Origin: SLRI01 sp964576715
GTDB lineage: Bacteria > Pseudomonadota > Alphaproteobacteria > Geminicoccales > Geminicoccaceae
Length of the DNA: 60,371 bases
Reading direction: 5' to 3'
Assembly: GCA_964576715.1 (NCBI GenBank)
Contig: CAZNWE010000016.1
Coordinates: 1 to 60,371 of the forward strand
Made by a program: the position numbers and the translations under genes. The notes beneath the pieces were generated by a model. The model was not told the origin of the DNA, searched no databases, and was given only the letters and a program-made list of their open reading frames with translations. Positions 16,443 through 24,911 of this stretch are shown piece after piece; the stretch's first letter is position 1, and every line of letters begins with the position of its first letter.

Positions 16443-17438
16443 TCAGCTCGCGGCGCGGCGCTCGGCGCGAAGGGCCCGCTCGCGCATGATTGCGGCGTTG
16501 AGCTGGGCGCCGAAGATGAAGATGCAGGCCGAGACGTAGAAGAAAAAGAGCGTGAGGATCACACCGCCGAGGCTGCCGTAGATGATGCTGTAGCGGCCGA
16601 AGCTCGAGAGGTAGATCGAGTAGGCCTTGGTCGCGGCGAGCCAAATCGATGCCGACACCAGCGTCCCGGGAAGGACGTCGACGACACGCAGTCGGCGGTT
16701 TGGCAGCAGGAGATAAAGCGACAAAGTAAGGAAGAAGAGCAGCGACAGGCCGATCCCATAGCGCATGATCAGGCCCATCCGCTGCTCGATCTTCTCATGC
16801 TCGGCGAGCCATGCCATGACGCTGTCGGCGAGCGGCAAGCCGACCAGCACGGTCATCGCCGCCAGGATGACCACCGCCGAAGCCACGGTCAGCGCCATGC
16901 TGGAGAGGCGGTTGGCCCAGAAGCTCGGCGGGTCGCTAACCCCATGCGCCATGTTGAGCGCATGGCGTAAACTCTCCAGGCCGGAGGACGCAAACCAGAC
17001 GGCGAGGACGATCGAGAAGGTGATCAGCGTGCCGTGCGGTGCGGAGCGGATCTCGACGATTGCCGGCTGCAGGACGCCGGCGACTTCGGCCGGCAGTACC
17101 TCGAGCGAGATCTGGATGAATTCGCTTGCCGCATCACCCTGACCGAGCCAACCGGCGAGCGCCAGGAGGAAGATCAAAAACGGGAAGACGGCGAAGAACA
17201 CTGTGAACGCGATGTAGCCCGCGAGGACGAAGCCTTCGTCGTTGATGAAGTGATCGACCGCCGGCCAGAGTATGCGCCTGACCCAGCCGAGATCCGGCGG
17301 TCGCATGCGCCGCGTCCGCACCGGTGAGCTGCGGCGCTCGAACTCAGTGGTGGCGAACGGCTCGATCGGCGACAAAAGGCTCGGCCGATGGCGACCACGC
17401 CGCGTCTTGCGCCTGACAATGGATTGTCCGCTCGCCAT
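16443..17438 (-). CDS. YihY/BrkB-family inner membrane protein
   Basis: The 331-residue product has six membrane helices and the family landmarks GYIAFTVFFAVFPFLIFLLAL, WFASSGLESLRHALN, LPNRRLRVVDVLPGTLVSA, and YGSLGGVILTLFFFYVSACIFIFGAQLNAAI. The family was once named ribonuclease BN, but that activity belongs to another protein. Its real role is unknown, possibly lipid- or envelope-related. The first 43 residues are basic and poorly conserved, so a start at an ATG at 17309 is also possible. Its 3' end is 33 bases from the CDF gene. Confidence 0.85.
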   Translation of the reverse strand: MASGQSIVRRKTRRGRHRPSLLSPIEPFATTEFERRSSPVRTRRMRPPDLGWVRRILWPAVDHFINDEGFVLAGYIAFTVFFAVFPFLIFLLALAGWLGQGDAASEFIQISLEVLPAEVAGVLQPAIVEIRSAPHGTLITFSIVLAVWFASSGLESLRHALNMAHGVSDPPSFWANRLSSMALTVASAVVILAAMTVLVGLPLADSVMAWLAEHEKIEQRMGLIMRYGIGLSLLFFLTLSLYLLLPNRRLRVVDVLPGTLVSASIWLAATKAYSIYLSSFGRYSIIYGSLGGVILTLFFFYVSACIFIFGAQLNAAIMRERALRAERRAAS

Positions 17439-17587
17439 CCGCCCCGAAAATTCCTTGTGCTGTGACCTGGCAAGGCCGCGCCATGGCTCACTCGGATGTC
17501 GTCTATCTAGTCAGCCGAGATGCCGGTGACTATGGTCCGCCGCCAACACCCGAGGTGCAAAGCCGTCGTTGTCGCGTTGCAGGGTCG

Positions 17588-17687
17588 NNNNNNNNNNNNN
17601 NNNNNNNNNNNNNNNNNNNNNNNNNNNNNNNNNNNNNNNNNNNNNNNNNNNNNNNNNNNNNNNNNNNNNNNNNNNNNNNNNNNNNNN
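17588..17687. other. Assembly gap (100 N)
   Basis: Exactly 100 N, a scaffolding placeholder of unknown true length. It ends 8 bases before the ilvD start, so the ilvD promoter and ribosome-binding site are probably hidden in it. Confidence 0.99.
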
Positions 17688-17695
17688 CGCCGTAC

Positions 17696-19423
17696 ATGAG
17701 CACCGTCACGATCTTCGACAAGAGCCGTTTGCCGAGCCGCCACGCGACGGTCGGCCCCGACCGGGCACCGCACCGCTCATACTACTACGCCATGGGCCTG
17801 TCGCGCGAGGACATGGCGCGGCCGTTCGTCGGCGTCGTCACCACCTGGAACGAGGCCGCCCCCTGCAACATCGCGCTTGGGCGCCAGGCGCAGGTGGTCA
17901 AACACGGCGTCGCCCGGGCCGGCGGCACGCCCAGGGAATTCACCACGATCACCGTGACCGACGGTATCGCCATGGGCCACCAGGGGATGAAGTCCTCGCT
18001 GGTCAGCCGCGAGGTGATCGCCGATTCCACCGAACTCACCATGCGCGGCCACGCTTATGACGCCATGGTCGGGCTCGCCGGCTGCGACAAGTCGCTGCCC
18101 GGGCTGATGATGGCCATGGTCCGCCTCAACGTGCCGTCGGTCTTCATGTATGGCGGCTCGATCCTGCCCGGCCGCTTTCAAGGCCGCGACGTCACCGTTC
18201 AGGACGTCTTCGAGGCGGTGGGTCAGCACGCCGTCGGCAAGATGAGCGACGCGGATCTGGAGCTACTGGAATCCGTCGCCTGTCCCTCGGCCGGCTCCTG
18301 CGGCGGCCAGTTCACCGCCAACACCATGGCCTGCGTCTCCGAGGCGATCGGTCTCGCCTTGCCGTACTCGGCCGGCACACCGGCACCGATGGAAGCCCGC
18401 GACAAGTGGGCCGAGGCCTCGGGCGAGGCGGTCATGCGGCTCTTGGCCGAAAACATCCGCCCTCGCGACATCGTTACCCTGCAGAGCCTCGAAAACGCTG
18501 CGCGCGTGGTCGCGGCCTCGGGCGGGTCGACCAACGGTGCCCTGCATCTGCCGGCGATCGCGCACGAGGCCGGAATCGACTTCGACCTGCACGACGTGGC
18601 CGCCATCTTCCGCGACACCCCCTACATCGCCGACCTCAAGCCTGCCGGCCGCTATGTGATGAAGGACCTCGCCGAGGCCGGTGGCGTGCCATTGCTGATG
18701 AAGGCGCTGCTGGACGGCGGCTACCTGCACGGCGACTGCATCACCGTCACCGGCAAGACCATCGCGGAGAACCTGGCGGACGTGACCTTCAACTCCGACC
18801 AGGACGTGGTCCGGCCGACCTCGAACCCGATCACCAGTTGGGGCGGGGTCGTGGGCCTCAAGGGCTCGCTCGCGACCGAAGGCGCGATGGTCAAGGTGGC
18901 CGGGCTGCCGAGCCTCGTGTTCCGTGGCCCGGCCCGGGTCTTCGACTGCGAGGAGGACGCGATGGCCGCGGTCCAGGCCGGCCGGTACGCGGCCGGCGAT
19001 GTCATCGTGATCCGCTACGAGGGCCCCAAGGGCGGCCCGGGGATGCGCGAGATGCTGGGCGTCACCTCGGCGATCTACGGCCAGGGCATGGGCGACAAGG
19101 TGGCACTGATCACCGACGGGCGGTTCTCCGGTGCGACGCGCGGCTTCTGCATCGGCCATGTCGGGCCCGAGGCTGCGGTCGGCGGACCGATCGGCCTGCT
19201 CCAGAACGGCGACATCATCGCCATCGACGCCGCCCAGGGCACGCTCGATATCGAACTCGACCAGGCAACCCTCGACGCCCGCCGGGCCGAATGGCGGCCG
19301 CGCGACACTTTTTACGGCGCTGGGGCGTTGTGGAAATATGCGCAGACAGTGGGCTCGGCGGAAAAAGGTGCGGTCACCCATCCGGGCGGCAAGGCCGAGC
19401 GGCACGTCTACGCCGACATCTGA
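17696..19423 (+). CDS. ilvD: Dihydroxy-acid dehydratase
   Basis: The 575-residue product is IlvD over its whole length. It has GLAGCDKSLPGLMMAM and ACPSAGSCGGQFTANTM, whose cysteines bind the Fe-S cluster, and the C-terminal LITDGRFSGATRGFCIGHV signature. It dehydrates 2,3-dihydroxy-isovalerate and -methylvalerate to the 2-oxo acids of valine and isoleucine synthesis. The ATG at 17696 is just after the assembly gap. The frame stays open through the bases before the gap, but that sequence is not IlvD-like. It links functionally with leuA at 57966. Confidence 0.95.
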   Translation: MSTVTIFDKSRLPSRHATVGPDRAPHRSYYYAMGLSREDMARPFVGVVTTWNEAAPCNIALGRQAQVVKHGVARAGGTPREFTTITVTDGIAMGHQGMKSSLVSREVIADSTELTMRGHAYDAMVGLAGCDKSLPGLMMAMVRLNVPSVFMYGGSILPGRFQGRDVTVQDVFEAVGQHAVGKMSDADLELLESVACPSAGSCGGQFTANTMACVSEAIGLALPYSAGTPAPMEARDKWAEASGEAVMRLLAENIRPRDIVTLQSLENAARVVAASGGSTNGALHLPAIAHEAGIDFDLHDVAAIFRDTPYIADLKPAGRYVMKDLAEAGGVPLLMKALLDGGYLHGDCITVTGKTIAENLADVTFNSDQDVVRPTSNPITSWGGVVGLKGSLATEGAMVKVAGLPSLVFRGPARVFDCEEDAMAAVQAGRYAAGDVIVIRYEGPKGGPGMREMLGVTSAIYGQGMGDKVALITDGRFSGATRGFCIGHVGPEAAVGGPIGLLQNGDIIAIDAAQGTLDIELDQATLDARRAEWRPRDTFYGAGALWKYAQTVGSAEKGAVTHPGGKAERHVYADI

Positions 19424-19471
19424 GCCGGCACCCGGCAACCGACGCTAGGACGGATGGTGACCGGCGAGACG

Positions 19472-19492
19472 CCCGTCGGTACGGCCGACGGG
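19472..19492 (+). terminator. GC-rich hairpin after ilvD, possible transcript end
   Basis: CCCGTCGG (19472-19479) and CCGACGGG (19485-19492) form an 8-base-pair stem with a 5-base loop 48 bases after the ilvD stop. There is no T-run, so it may be an RNA-stabilising structure rather than an efficient intrinsic terminator. Confidence 0.35.
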
Positions 19493-19561
19493 GCTATCGG
19501 CTGGCGACCAGCGTGATTCGCTTGCTAATGGTAAGCTGGCGTTTTTTGCTGGAGCCCAGCG

Positions 19562-19993
19562 ATGCGGACCGTCAGTGCCATCCCGGATCGTCGCCTGCCG
19601 TTCGCGGCCGTGCTTGCCGATTGCCTCGCCTGCGCGCTGGTCTTTCCGATGGCCGCCCTGCTGGTCGCACCCGGCGTCCTGGCGGGCGAGGCGACCGGGC
19701 GGACCCTGCCGCTGCTGCCGGTGGGGCTGCTGTTGCTCAACGTGCTGCTGATCCTGCTCGACCCGCCCGAGCCGCCGGTCTGGAACGTGCCGAGGGCGAT
19801 CATCGCCGGCACCTGGCGGGCGACGCTGCTGTTCATCGGCCTGCTCTGGGTCCTCGTGCTCCGCGGGCAGGGCGCGGTCGTGCCGGTCGGACTGTTCATG
19901 ATCGCCTGGGGCTGCCTGGTCTTGGCCATCGCCACCTTGCGCACCCTGCGGCTGGTCCTCGGCCGGCGTATCCCTTTGCTGCCGTCCGCCTGA
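19562..19993 (+). CDS. Small integral membrane protein of unknown function
   Basis: Family not recognised. The 143-residue product has four hydrophobic helices (LADCLACALVFPMAALLVA, LLPVGLLLLNVLLILLD, RATLLFIGLLWVLVLRG, GLFMIAWGCLVLAIATLRTL) joined by short loops, and basic residues at both ends. No metal-binding or catalytic motif is seen. It lies between ilvD and speE on the same strand, with about 140 bases upstream. GGAGCC precedes the ATG. Confidence 0.6.
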   Translation: MRTVSAIPDRRLPFAAVLADCLACALVFPMAALLVAPGVLAGEATGRTLPLLPVGLLLLNVLLILLDPPEPPVWNVPRAIIAGTWRATLLFIGLLWVLVLRGQGAVVPVGLFMIAWGCLVLAIATLRTLRLVLGRRIPLLPSA

Positions 19994-20058
19994 CCTTTAC
20001 CTGAACGTCCCCGGCGCCTAGACGGTCTTGGTCGATGAAGCGTAGTGGGATGGCGGGC

Positions 20059-20910
20059 ATGGAATGGTTCACCGAGACGCTGCACCGGGGCTGGCGGCAG
20101 CAGATCAAGGTCGAGACGGTGCTTTATCACGACAAGACCGAGCACCAAGACCTGATCCTGTTCGAGAACGCCGAGTGGGGCAGGGTGCTCGCCCTCGACG
20201 GTGTGGTGCAGACGACGACCGGCGACGAGTTCGCTTACCACGAGATGCTCGTTCACCCGGCCCTGCTCGCGCATGGCCGGACGAAGAGCGTCTGCATCGT
20301 CGGCGGTGGCGACGGCGGGACGCTGCGCGAGGTGGTCAAGCACGCCGGCGTGCAGCGGATCGTCAAGGCCGAGCTCGACCCTGGCGTGATCGACTTCTGC
20401 AAGCAGTTCCTGCCGAGCCTCAGCGACGGTGCGTTCGACGACCGCAGGCTCGAGCTCCATTTCGGTGACGCGGCCGGGTTCATGGCCGAGGGGGACGAGC
20501 GCTTCGACGTCATCCTGGTGGATTCGACCGATCCGATCGGCCCCGGTGCCGCCCTGTTCACCGAACGCTTCTATCGCGACTGCCGGCGCCGGCTGAACGA
20601 GGGCGGCATCCTGGTAACCCAAGCCGGCAACCCGGCCCTCGCGATGCAGGAACTCGCCGACGTCATGGCAAGGAAGCGGGCGGCCGGCTTCGGCGATGTC
20701 GACTTCCTGTTGACCGTGGTGCCGACCTACATAGGCGGCTTCATGGCGCTGGGCTGGGCCTCGGACGACGCGACGCGTCGCCGGGTGCGCATCGACACGC
20801 TGCACTCGCGGCCGATCCCTGAGGGGCTGCGCTACTACACGCCGGAAGTGCACGCTGCCGCCTTTGCTCATCCCGTGTGGATCGATCGGGCCGCCGCTGC
20901 GACCCGCTGA
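20059..20910 (+). CDS. speE: Spermidine synthase
   Basis: The product is a polyamine aminopropyltransferase: WFTETLHRGWRQQIKVETVLYHDKTEHQDL, LALDGVVQTTTGDEFAYHEML, VCIVGGGDGGTLREVVKH (binding of decarboxylated SAM), the catalytic-loop DSTDPIGPGAALFTERFY with its conserved Asp residues, and VPTYIGGFMALGWAS. It makes spermidine from putrescine. The ATG at 20059 gives the normal MEWFTETLH start. An ATG at 20035 would add eight residues. No speD is adjacent. aguB (39981) and a PuuA-like gene (47521) elsewhere in the window also concern polyamines. Confidence 0.93.
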   Translation: MEWFTETLHRGWRQQIKVETVLYHDKTEHQDLILFENAEWGRVLALDGVVQTTTGDEFAYHEMLVHPALLAHGRTKSVCIVGGGDGGTLREVVKHAGVQRIVKAELDPGVIDFCKQFLPSLSDGAFDDRRLELHFGDAAGFMAEGDERFDVILVDSTDPIGPGAALFTERFYRDCRRRLNEGGILVTQAGNPALAMQELADVMARKRAAGFGDVDFLLTVVPTYIGGFMALGWASDDATRRRVRIDTLHSRPIPEGLRYYTPEVHAAAFAHPVWIDRAAAATR

Positions 20911-21082
20911 GCCGCCGACTGCCGCCCGGCGCCGCGCTCCTCTCGCTTTAGTCATACTCGGATGCATTCTCGCCTGAAGTGATCAGGCTTGTTGCCGGGT
21001 GCGATCATGGTTAATTTCGCCTGAGTGAACGTGGGCGACGAACCCGCGCTAGCCGTACGGATCGCAACAACGGCTGAAACAG

Positions 21083-21451
21083 ATGAGCAAGAACAAAGGT
21101 GCGGCGGTGGTCGATGACCTGGCCGCTGCGCAGATCGATGCGATGTCGCTCGCGGACCGCACTTCCGGCAGCGGGCGCGGTGTTGTGCCGCAGGAGGACG
21201 TCTTGACCCTCGAGCTGACTGACTTGCTGCGTGACAGCAATGGCGAGGTCGTGTTGTTCAACGACTCGCATCTGCCGGCTGTAGCGGTACGTGCCGATAG
21301 CGCGCCGGTCGAGAGTGGCGAGATCGGCAGCCACGTCACCGCCGCGGGCGACGACGTCACCGGCTATCGCTTCGTCGCGTTCGACAACGGCACCAAGCTG
21401 TTCTACCAGGATACGCTTGATCTCGTGATACTCGAAGCCGGCCACGGCTGA
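21083..21451 (+). CDS. Small acidic hypothetical protein
   Basis: Family not recognised. The 122-residue product is acidic, has no signal or membrane segment, and seems to be beta-rich in its C-terminal half (GYRFVAFDNGTKLFYQDTLDLVILEAG). A low-complexity stretch of Ala/Asp/Ser/Gly lies at the N-terminus. The end resembles terminal segments of RTX-like or bacterial surface proteins, but there are no GGxGxD repeats. It stands alone between speE and the HTH-like gene. The DNA before it (20911-21082) holds only a weak hairpin at 20972-20988. Confidence 0.5.
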   Translation: MSKNKGAAVVDDLAAAQIDAMSLADRTSGSGRGVVPQEDVLTLELTDLLRDSNGEVVLFNDSHLPAVAVRADSAPVESGEIGSHVTAAGDDVTGYRFVAFDNGTKLFYQDTLDLVILEAGHG

Positions 21452-21594
21452 CCAACCGCACCCGTGGGCCATTGCCAGTCCGCTCGCGTGCCGGGCGACG
21501 CGGCGTGGTGGACCGCCGGCCCGCCACTGACGCCGGCCTGCTGCCTCGCACCCATCGTCTTGCCGACCGCGTCTCCGGTCGCACCGGGGGCGCG

Positions 21595-22035
21595 CTAGTC
21601 GGGCCGCGTGAAGGCGCGTCGTTCGGCCTCGGTCATCGATGCCAGCAGTCGCCGCAGCGTTGCATCGGTGCCCTCCTTGTCCTCTGGCGAGAACAAACGC
21701 AAGCGCTCGGCTAGCCACATCGCCACCTTGATGTTGCCATCGATGATCTCCTGCTCGAGCTTGGCCCTAACAGTCTCCGCCAGTGGCCGCACCTCTCGGC
21801 CACGCTCGCCCGGGTCAATGCCGCCGCCTTCGGTGCAGGGCATATCGCGCGGCTCTTGCGCATACTGCTCGACCAGGGCGCGGAACAGGCCGCACTGCGA
21901 CTGCCGGCGCCGCAACTGACTGCGCGAGCAGCCGACAGTCGCCATGATGTCCATCGGCCGTGCGCGCTGTGCTGTCAGCCATGCCGCCTTGCGCCAATCG
22001 ATCGGCATCAGGCCAACCCAACCATTTGCATTCAT
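21595..22035 (-). CDS. Putative helix-turn-helix protein, possibly phage-derived
   Basis: The N-terminal third (WRKAAWLTAQRARPMDIMAT, then VGCSRSQLRRRQSQCG) looks like a helix-turn-helix with the turn at VGCS. The rest is helical (VRAKLEQEIIDGNIKVAMWL, LRRLLASMTEAERRAF). The size and pattern recall small DNA-binding proteins such as phage terminase small subunits or homeodomain-like regulators, but no specific family is recognised. Starts at 22059 (GTG), 22035 and 22008 are possible. 22035 is chosen because a promoter-like TATAAT ends just upstream at 22062. It is divergent from the hybrid kinase across a short AT-rich gap. Confidence 0.5.
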   Translation of the reverse strand: MNANGWVGLMPIDWRKAAWLTAQRARPMDIMATVGCSRSQLRRRQSQCGLFRALVEQYAQEPRDMPCTEGGGIDPGERGREVRPLAETVRAKLEQEIIDGNIKVAMWLAERLRLFSPEDKEGTDATLRRLLASMTEAERRAFTRPD

Positions 22036-22061
22036 CCCCGGATCGCGACGCTCGAACACTC

Positions 22062-22089
22062 ATTATATAAGATTGTGTTCCTATAACAA
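22062..22089 (-). promoter_or_regulatory. Sigma70-like promoter for the HTH-like gene
   Basis: On the minus strand TTGTTA (22089-22084), a 16-base spacer and a perfect TATAAT (22067-22062) lie about 27 bases before the ATG at 22035. The surrounding 22050-22125 is strikingly AT-rich and shared with the divergent kinase gene. Confidence 0.5.
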
Positions 22090-22124
22090 GGTTCTTGCGT
22101 CAAAATTCAACTTAAGGTAGATGA

Positions 22125-23786
22125 ATGCGGTCTTCCCGCGAGGTGCTGATGGTTGGGACGGCACGACACTCCCCCACGGACGACGACTGCGCCCGGCAGC
22201 TGCAGCGGTTGCGCGAGGCGCTCACGGCGGCCGAGCGCCGGCTGGACGAACGGGGCTGTTTTCTCGCGGTGATGAGCCACGAGCTGCGTGAGCCGATGAA
22301 TGGCGTGATCGGCATGGCCCGCCTGCTCCGCGAGACCGCGCTCGATGCGGAGCAGACCGGCTACGCCGACGCCGTGATTGGCTCGGCGGAAGCACTGATC
22401 ACGCTGATCAACGACATTCTCGACCTGTCCCGGATCGATGCCGGCCGCTTCGCGCTCAACCCGGTCGACTTCGCACTCCGGCCGTTCTTCGAACGACAGG
22501 CGGCCGTGTTCGAGCGACGGGCAACGGCCAAGGGCATCAGCTTCTGCCTCGAGCTGGCGCCCGATCTGCCCGAGCTGGCGCGCGGCGATCCGGGGCGGCT
22601 GCGGCAGATCGTGACCAACCTCGTCGGCAACGCCATCAAGTTCACGAGCCAGGGTGAGGTCCGCCTCTCCCTGACGTCCGCGACGGCGACCGGGGCGGGG
22701 CGCCTCGCCCTCGAAATCACCGTCGCGGACACCGGCATCGGCATCCCCGTGGACCGCCAGGCCGACGTCTTCAGCCCGTTCGCCCAGGCCGATTCGGGCA
22801 CCGAACGGCTCTATGGCGGCAGCGGCCTCGGACTGATGATCGCCCAACGCCTCACTCGGCTGATGCATGGCGCTGTCCGGCTCGAGCGCTCGACTGCGCA
22901 AGGCACCGTCTTCGTGGTGCGGCTCGAGCTCGAGCCGCCACTCGACGGTGCTGCGCGTCGTGGTCGTGCCGCGATCGCCGGTACCCGGCTGCTGATCGCC
23001 GATCCGCAGCCGCGCTCGGCGCAAGTCATGGCCGAGTTGGCTCGTCTTTGGGGGATCGAGGTGCGGGTCGTGGCCAGTGCGGCCGAGGCACTGAGCGTGC
23101 TGCGGGAAAGCGCCGACCGCCGGGCTGCCTTCGATGTCGCCATCATCGATCGCGCCCTGCCCGATCGGCGCGGCGACGCGCTCGGCCCGCTGGTCCGCGC
23201 CGCCTCGGAACTCGCCGGCCTCAAGCTGGTTCTTCTCGTCGCTGCGGGGGTACGCGGCGACGCCGCAGCGGTCCAGGCGCTGGGTTTCGACGGTTACCTG
23301 CAAAAGCCGGTGACGGCGAGCACGCTGCTCGATGCGCTGCAGCAGCTGCAGGCGGCGCAGCTCTCCGGCGAGTTGTTGACCGTACACAGCGTCGGCGAGC
23401 AGCGCAGCCGGCCACTACGCCTGCTCATCGCCGACGACAACCCGGTGAATTGCCGGCTCGCCGGGATCATGCTCGAGAAGGCCGGACACACCGTCGAGAC
23501 GGTGGCCAACGGTGCCGATGCGGTGGCTGCGGTGGCGGCCGAGCGGTTCGACGCCGTGCTGATGGATATCCAGATGCCGGTCATGGGCGGCCTCGAGGCG
23601 ACCCGGCGGATCCGTGCGCTCGCCGATCCCGACCGAGCCGGCCTGCCGATCATCGCGATCACCGCCAACGCCATGAAGGGCGACGACGACGACTGCTATG
23701 CCGCCGGCATGTCCGGCTATGTCAGCAAGCCGATCGACCGGGCAGCACTGCTCGAGACGCTCGATCGCCTGACCAGCGCCAGTTGA
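22125..23786 (+). CDS. Cytosolic hybrid histidine kinase with two receiver domains
   Basis: The 553-residue protein starts with a short coiled coil, then HisKA (FLAVMSHELREPMNGVIGM, phospho-acceptor His about residue 52), HATPase_c (RQIVTNLVGNAIKF, DTGIGIP, GGSGLGL), and two receiver domains. Receiver 1 (from about 290) is degenerate at its start (LLIADPQPRS), with a likely phospho-Asp in IIDRALPD. Receiver 2 (from about 430) is canonical (LLIADDNPVN, VLMDIQMPVMGG, YVSKPID). There is no signal, membrane segment or recognisable input domain, so it probably senses through a partner, as in BarA/ArcB-type relays. AAGG precedes the ATG. The 13-base motif before it is repeated, inverted, before the pilus operon. 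Confidence 0.9.
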   Translation: MRSSREVLMVGTARHSPTDDDCARQLQRLREALTAAERRLDERGCFLAVMSHELREPMNGVIGMARLLRETALDAEQTGYADAVIGSAEALITLINDILDLSRIDAGRFALNPVDFALRPFFERQAAVFERRATAKGISFCLELAPDLPELARGDPGRLRQIVTNLVGNAIKFTSQGEVRLSLTSATATGAGRLALEITVADTGIGIPVDRQADVFSPFAQADSGTERLYGGSGLGLMIAQRLTRLMHGAVRLERSTAQGTVFVVRLELEPPLDGAARRGRAAIAGTRLLIADPQPRSAQVMAELARLWGIEVRVVASAAEALSVLRESADRRAAFDVAIIDRALPDRRGDALGPLVRAASELAGLKLVLLVAAGVRGDAAAVQALGFDGYLQKPVTASTLLDALQQLQAAQLSGELLTVHSVGEQRSRPLRLLIADDNPVNCRLAGIMLEKAGHTVETVANGADAVAAVAAERFDAVLMDIQMPVMGGLEATRRIRALADPDRAGLPIIAITANAMKGDDDDCYAAGMSGYVSKPIDRAALLETLDRLTSAS

Positions 23787-23842
23787 GCAGCGGTGCCGCG
23801 GTCGGCGGTCAAGCGTTCCGGCTGTTGGCCGCTGCTGCCGAC

Positions 23843-24160
23843 TCAGGCCCCCCGTGTCCGCTCGGCGTGGCCGCGGAGCCGGCGCTTGGCGGTCTCGAAC
23901 GCCGCCGTCATCGCCCGCTGCAGATCGGCCACCGGCTCACGCGAGACGACGAGTTCGCGGCCTGGCAATGCGATCTCGATCCGGACCGCGTAGGTCTTGC
24001 CCTTCGTCTGATTGCGGTGGGGACTGTCGATCACCACCCGGGCACCGGTGATCCGGTCGAACATCTCCTCGAGCTTGGCGATCCGGCCGCGAACATCCTC
24101 CTCCAGCGCATCGCTGTGCGGCAGGTTGTGAAAGGTGATCTGCAGCGGCTTGTCCATCAT
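23843..24160 (-). CDS. hpf: Ribosome hibernation factor, HPF/RaiA family (short form)
   Basis: The 105-residue protein shows the S30AE fold: LQITFHNLPHSDALEEDVRGRIAKLE, VVIDSPHRNQTKGKTYAVRIEIALPGRELVVSR, and DLQRAMTAAFETAKRRL. It binds the 30S decoding centre in stationary phase and promotes 70S inactivation or dimerisation. It is the short type without the C-terminal dimerisation domain, and rather divergent from the usual alphaproteobacterial long HPF, so YfiA/RaiA-like behaviour is possible. It is convergent with the hybrid kinase gene (56 bases between stops). Confidence 0.85.
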   Translation of the reverse strand: MMDKPLQITFHNLPHSDALEEDVRGRIAKLEEMFDRITGARVVIDSPHRNQTKGKTYAVRIEIALPGRELVVSREPVADLQRAMTAAFETAKRRLRGHAERTRGA

Positions 24161-24277
24161 CCGTCCCCGAAAACAACTGGTGTGTCGACACCCCGACGCT
24201 GACGCCAGGGATCAGGGAGTGTTGTGGAATCACGCTTGCAGGTCAACCGTGGGATGAGTGCCGCGCGCAATCATCGC

Positions 24278-24305
24278 TTGATGCGCGCGCATTGTTTCAT
24301 ATAAT
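24278..24305 (+). promoter_or_regulatory. Sigma70-like promoter of the pilus operon, overlapping a hairpin
   Basis: TTGATG (24278-24283), a 16-base spacer and a perfect TATAAT (24300-24305) lie 46 bases before the first pilin gene. The -35 box falls inside a strong inverted repeat (GCGCGC at 24263-24268 and 24283-24288, with inner ATCA/TGAT), a plausible operator. Just after the -10 box comes CTTAAGTTGAATT (24310-24322), the reverse complement of 22104-22116 in front of the hybrid kinase. Confidence 0.6.
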
Positions 24306-24351
24306 CGCGCTTAAGTTGAATTCTGCTCAGCCAGCCGACGGAGAGGACTCG

Positions 24352-24903
24352 ATGGTGGCAACGGCAACCGAGGCGCCGCGAACGGTGGCGCCGGCCGGCC
24401 GTGCCGACGCGCTGCGCCGACGGGCCCGGCTGCTGGTGCTGGCCGGTCTCTTGGCCGGCCTGCCGCTGTCGACAACCGCGCAGACCGAGACCGGCCAGCT
24501 CAGCGTGACCGCTACGGTGCTTTCGGGCTGCACGCTGATCGGCGGCACGCTGGACTTCGGCAATTACGTCTCGGGCCAGCCGACAGCCCTCGATGCCGCG
24601 GGCCAGATCAGCTTCGTCAATTGCAGCGGCACGCTGACCTTCGAGCTCGATGGCGGCCAGTCGGGCGACGTCAACGCCCGACGCATGAGCGGCCCTGACG
24701 GCACCCTGGCCTACCAGATCTACAAGACCAGCGCCCGCAACGCTGTCTGGGGCATGGGCGGCGATGCCTATGAACTGCGGCTGCTCGGCCCCACCCCGGT
24801 CAGCAGCAACGTCACCGTGCACGGCCGGATTCCCGGCGACCAGGCGGTTCCAGGCGGCACCTACACCGACATCGTCAACATCACCCTCAGCTTCTTCGAG
24901 TGA
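24352..24903 (+). CDS. Spore-coat-U (SCPU) domain major pilin-like protein
   Basis: From the ATG at 24352 (behind GGAGAGGA) the protein has about 183 residues. After a long basic N-terminus comes a signal helix (ARLLVLAGLLAGLPLSTTAQ), then an SCPU/Csu pilin domain: LSVTATVLSGCTLIGGTLDFGNY with the first Cys, ISFVNCSGTLTFELDGGQSG with the second, and a C-terminal strand VPGGTYTDIVNITLSFFE that would act in donor-strand exchange. Subunits of this type build thin biofilm pili (CsuA/B). It is the first gene of the chaperone-usher operon and probably encodes the main rod subunit. Confidence 0.85.
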   Translation: MVATATEAPRTVAPAGRADALRRRARLLVLAGLLAGLPLSTTAQTETGQLSVTATVLSGCTLIGGTLDFGNYVSGQPTALDAAGQISFVNCSGTLTFELDGGQSGDVNARRMSGPDGTLAYQIYKTSARNAVWGMGGDAYELRLLGPTPVSSNVTVHGRIPGDQAVPGGTYTDIVNITLSFFE

Positions 24904-24911
24904 GGCTCTCG

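Noticed and set aside
20972..20988. GCCTGA/TCAGGC hairpin after speE as an intrinsic terminator
   Set aside because: Six base pairs followed by TTGTTG only. Too weak to list as a terminator.
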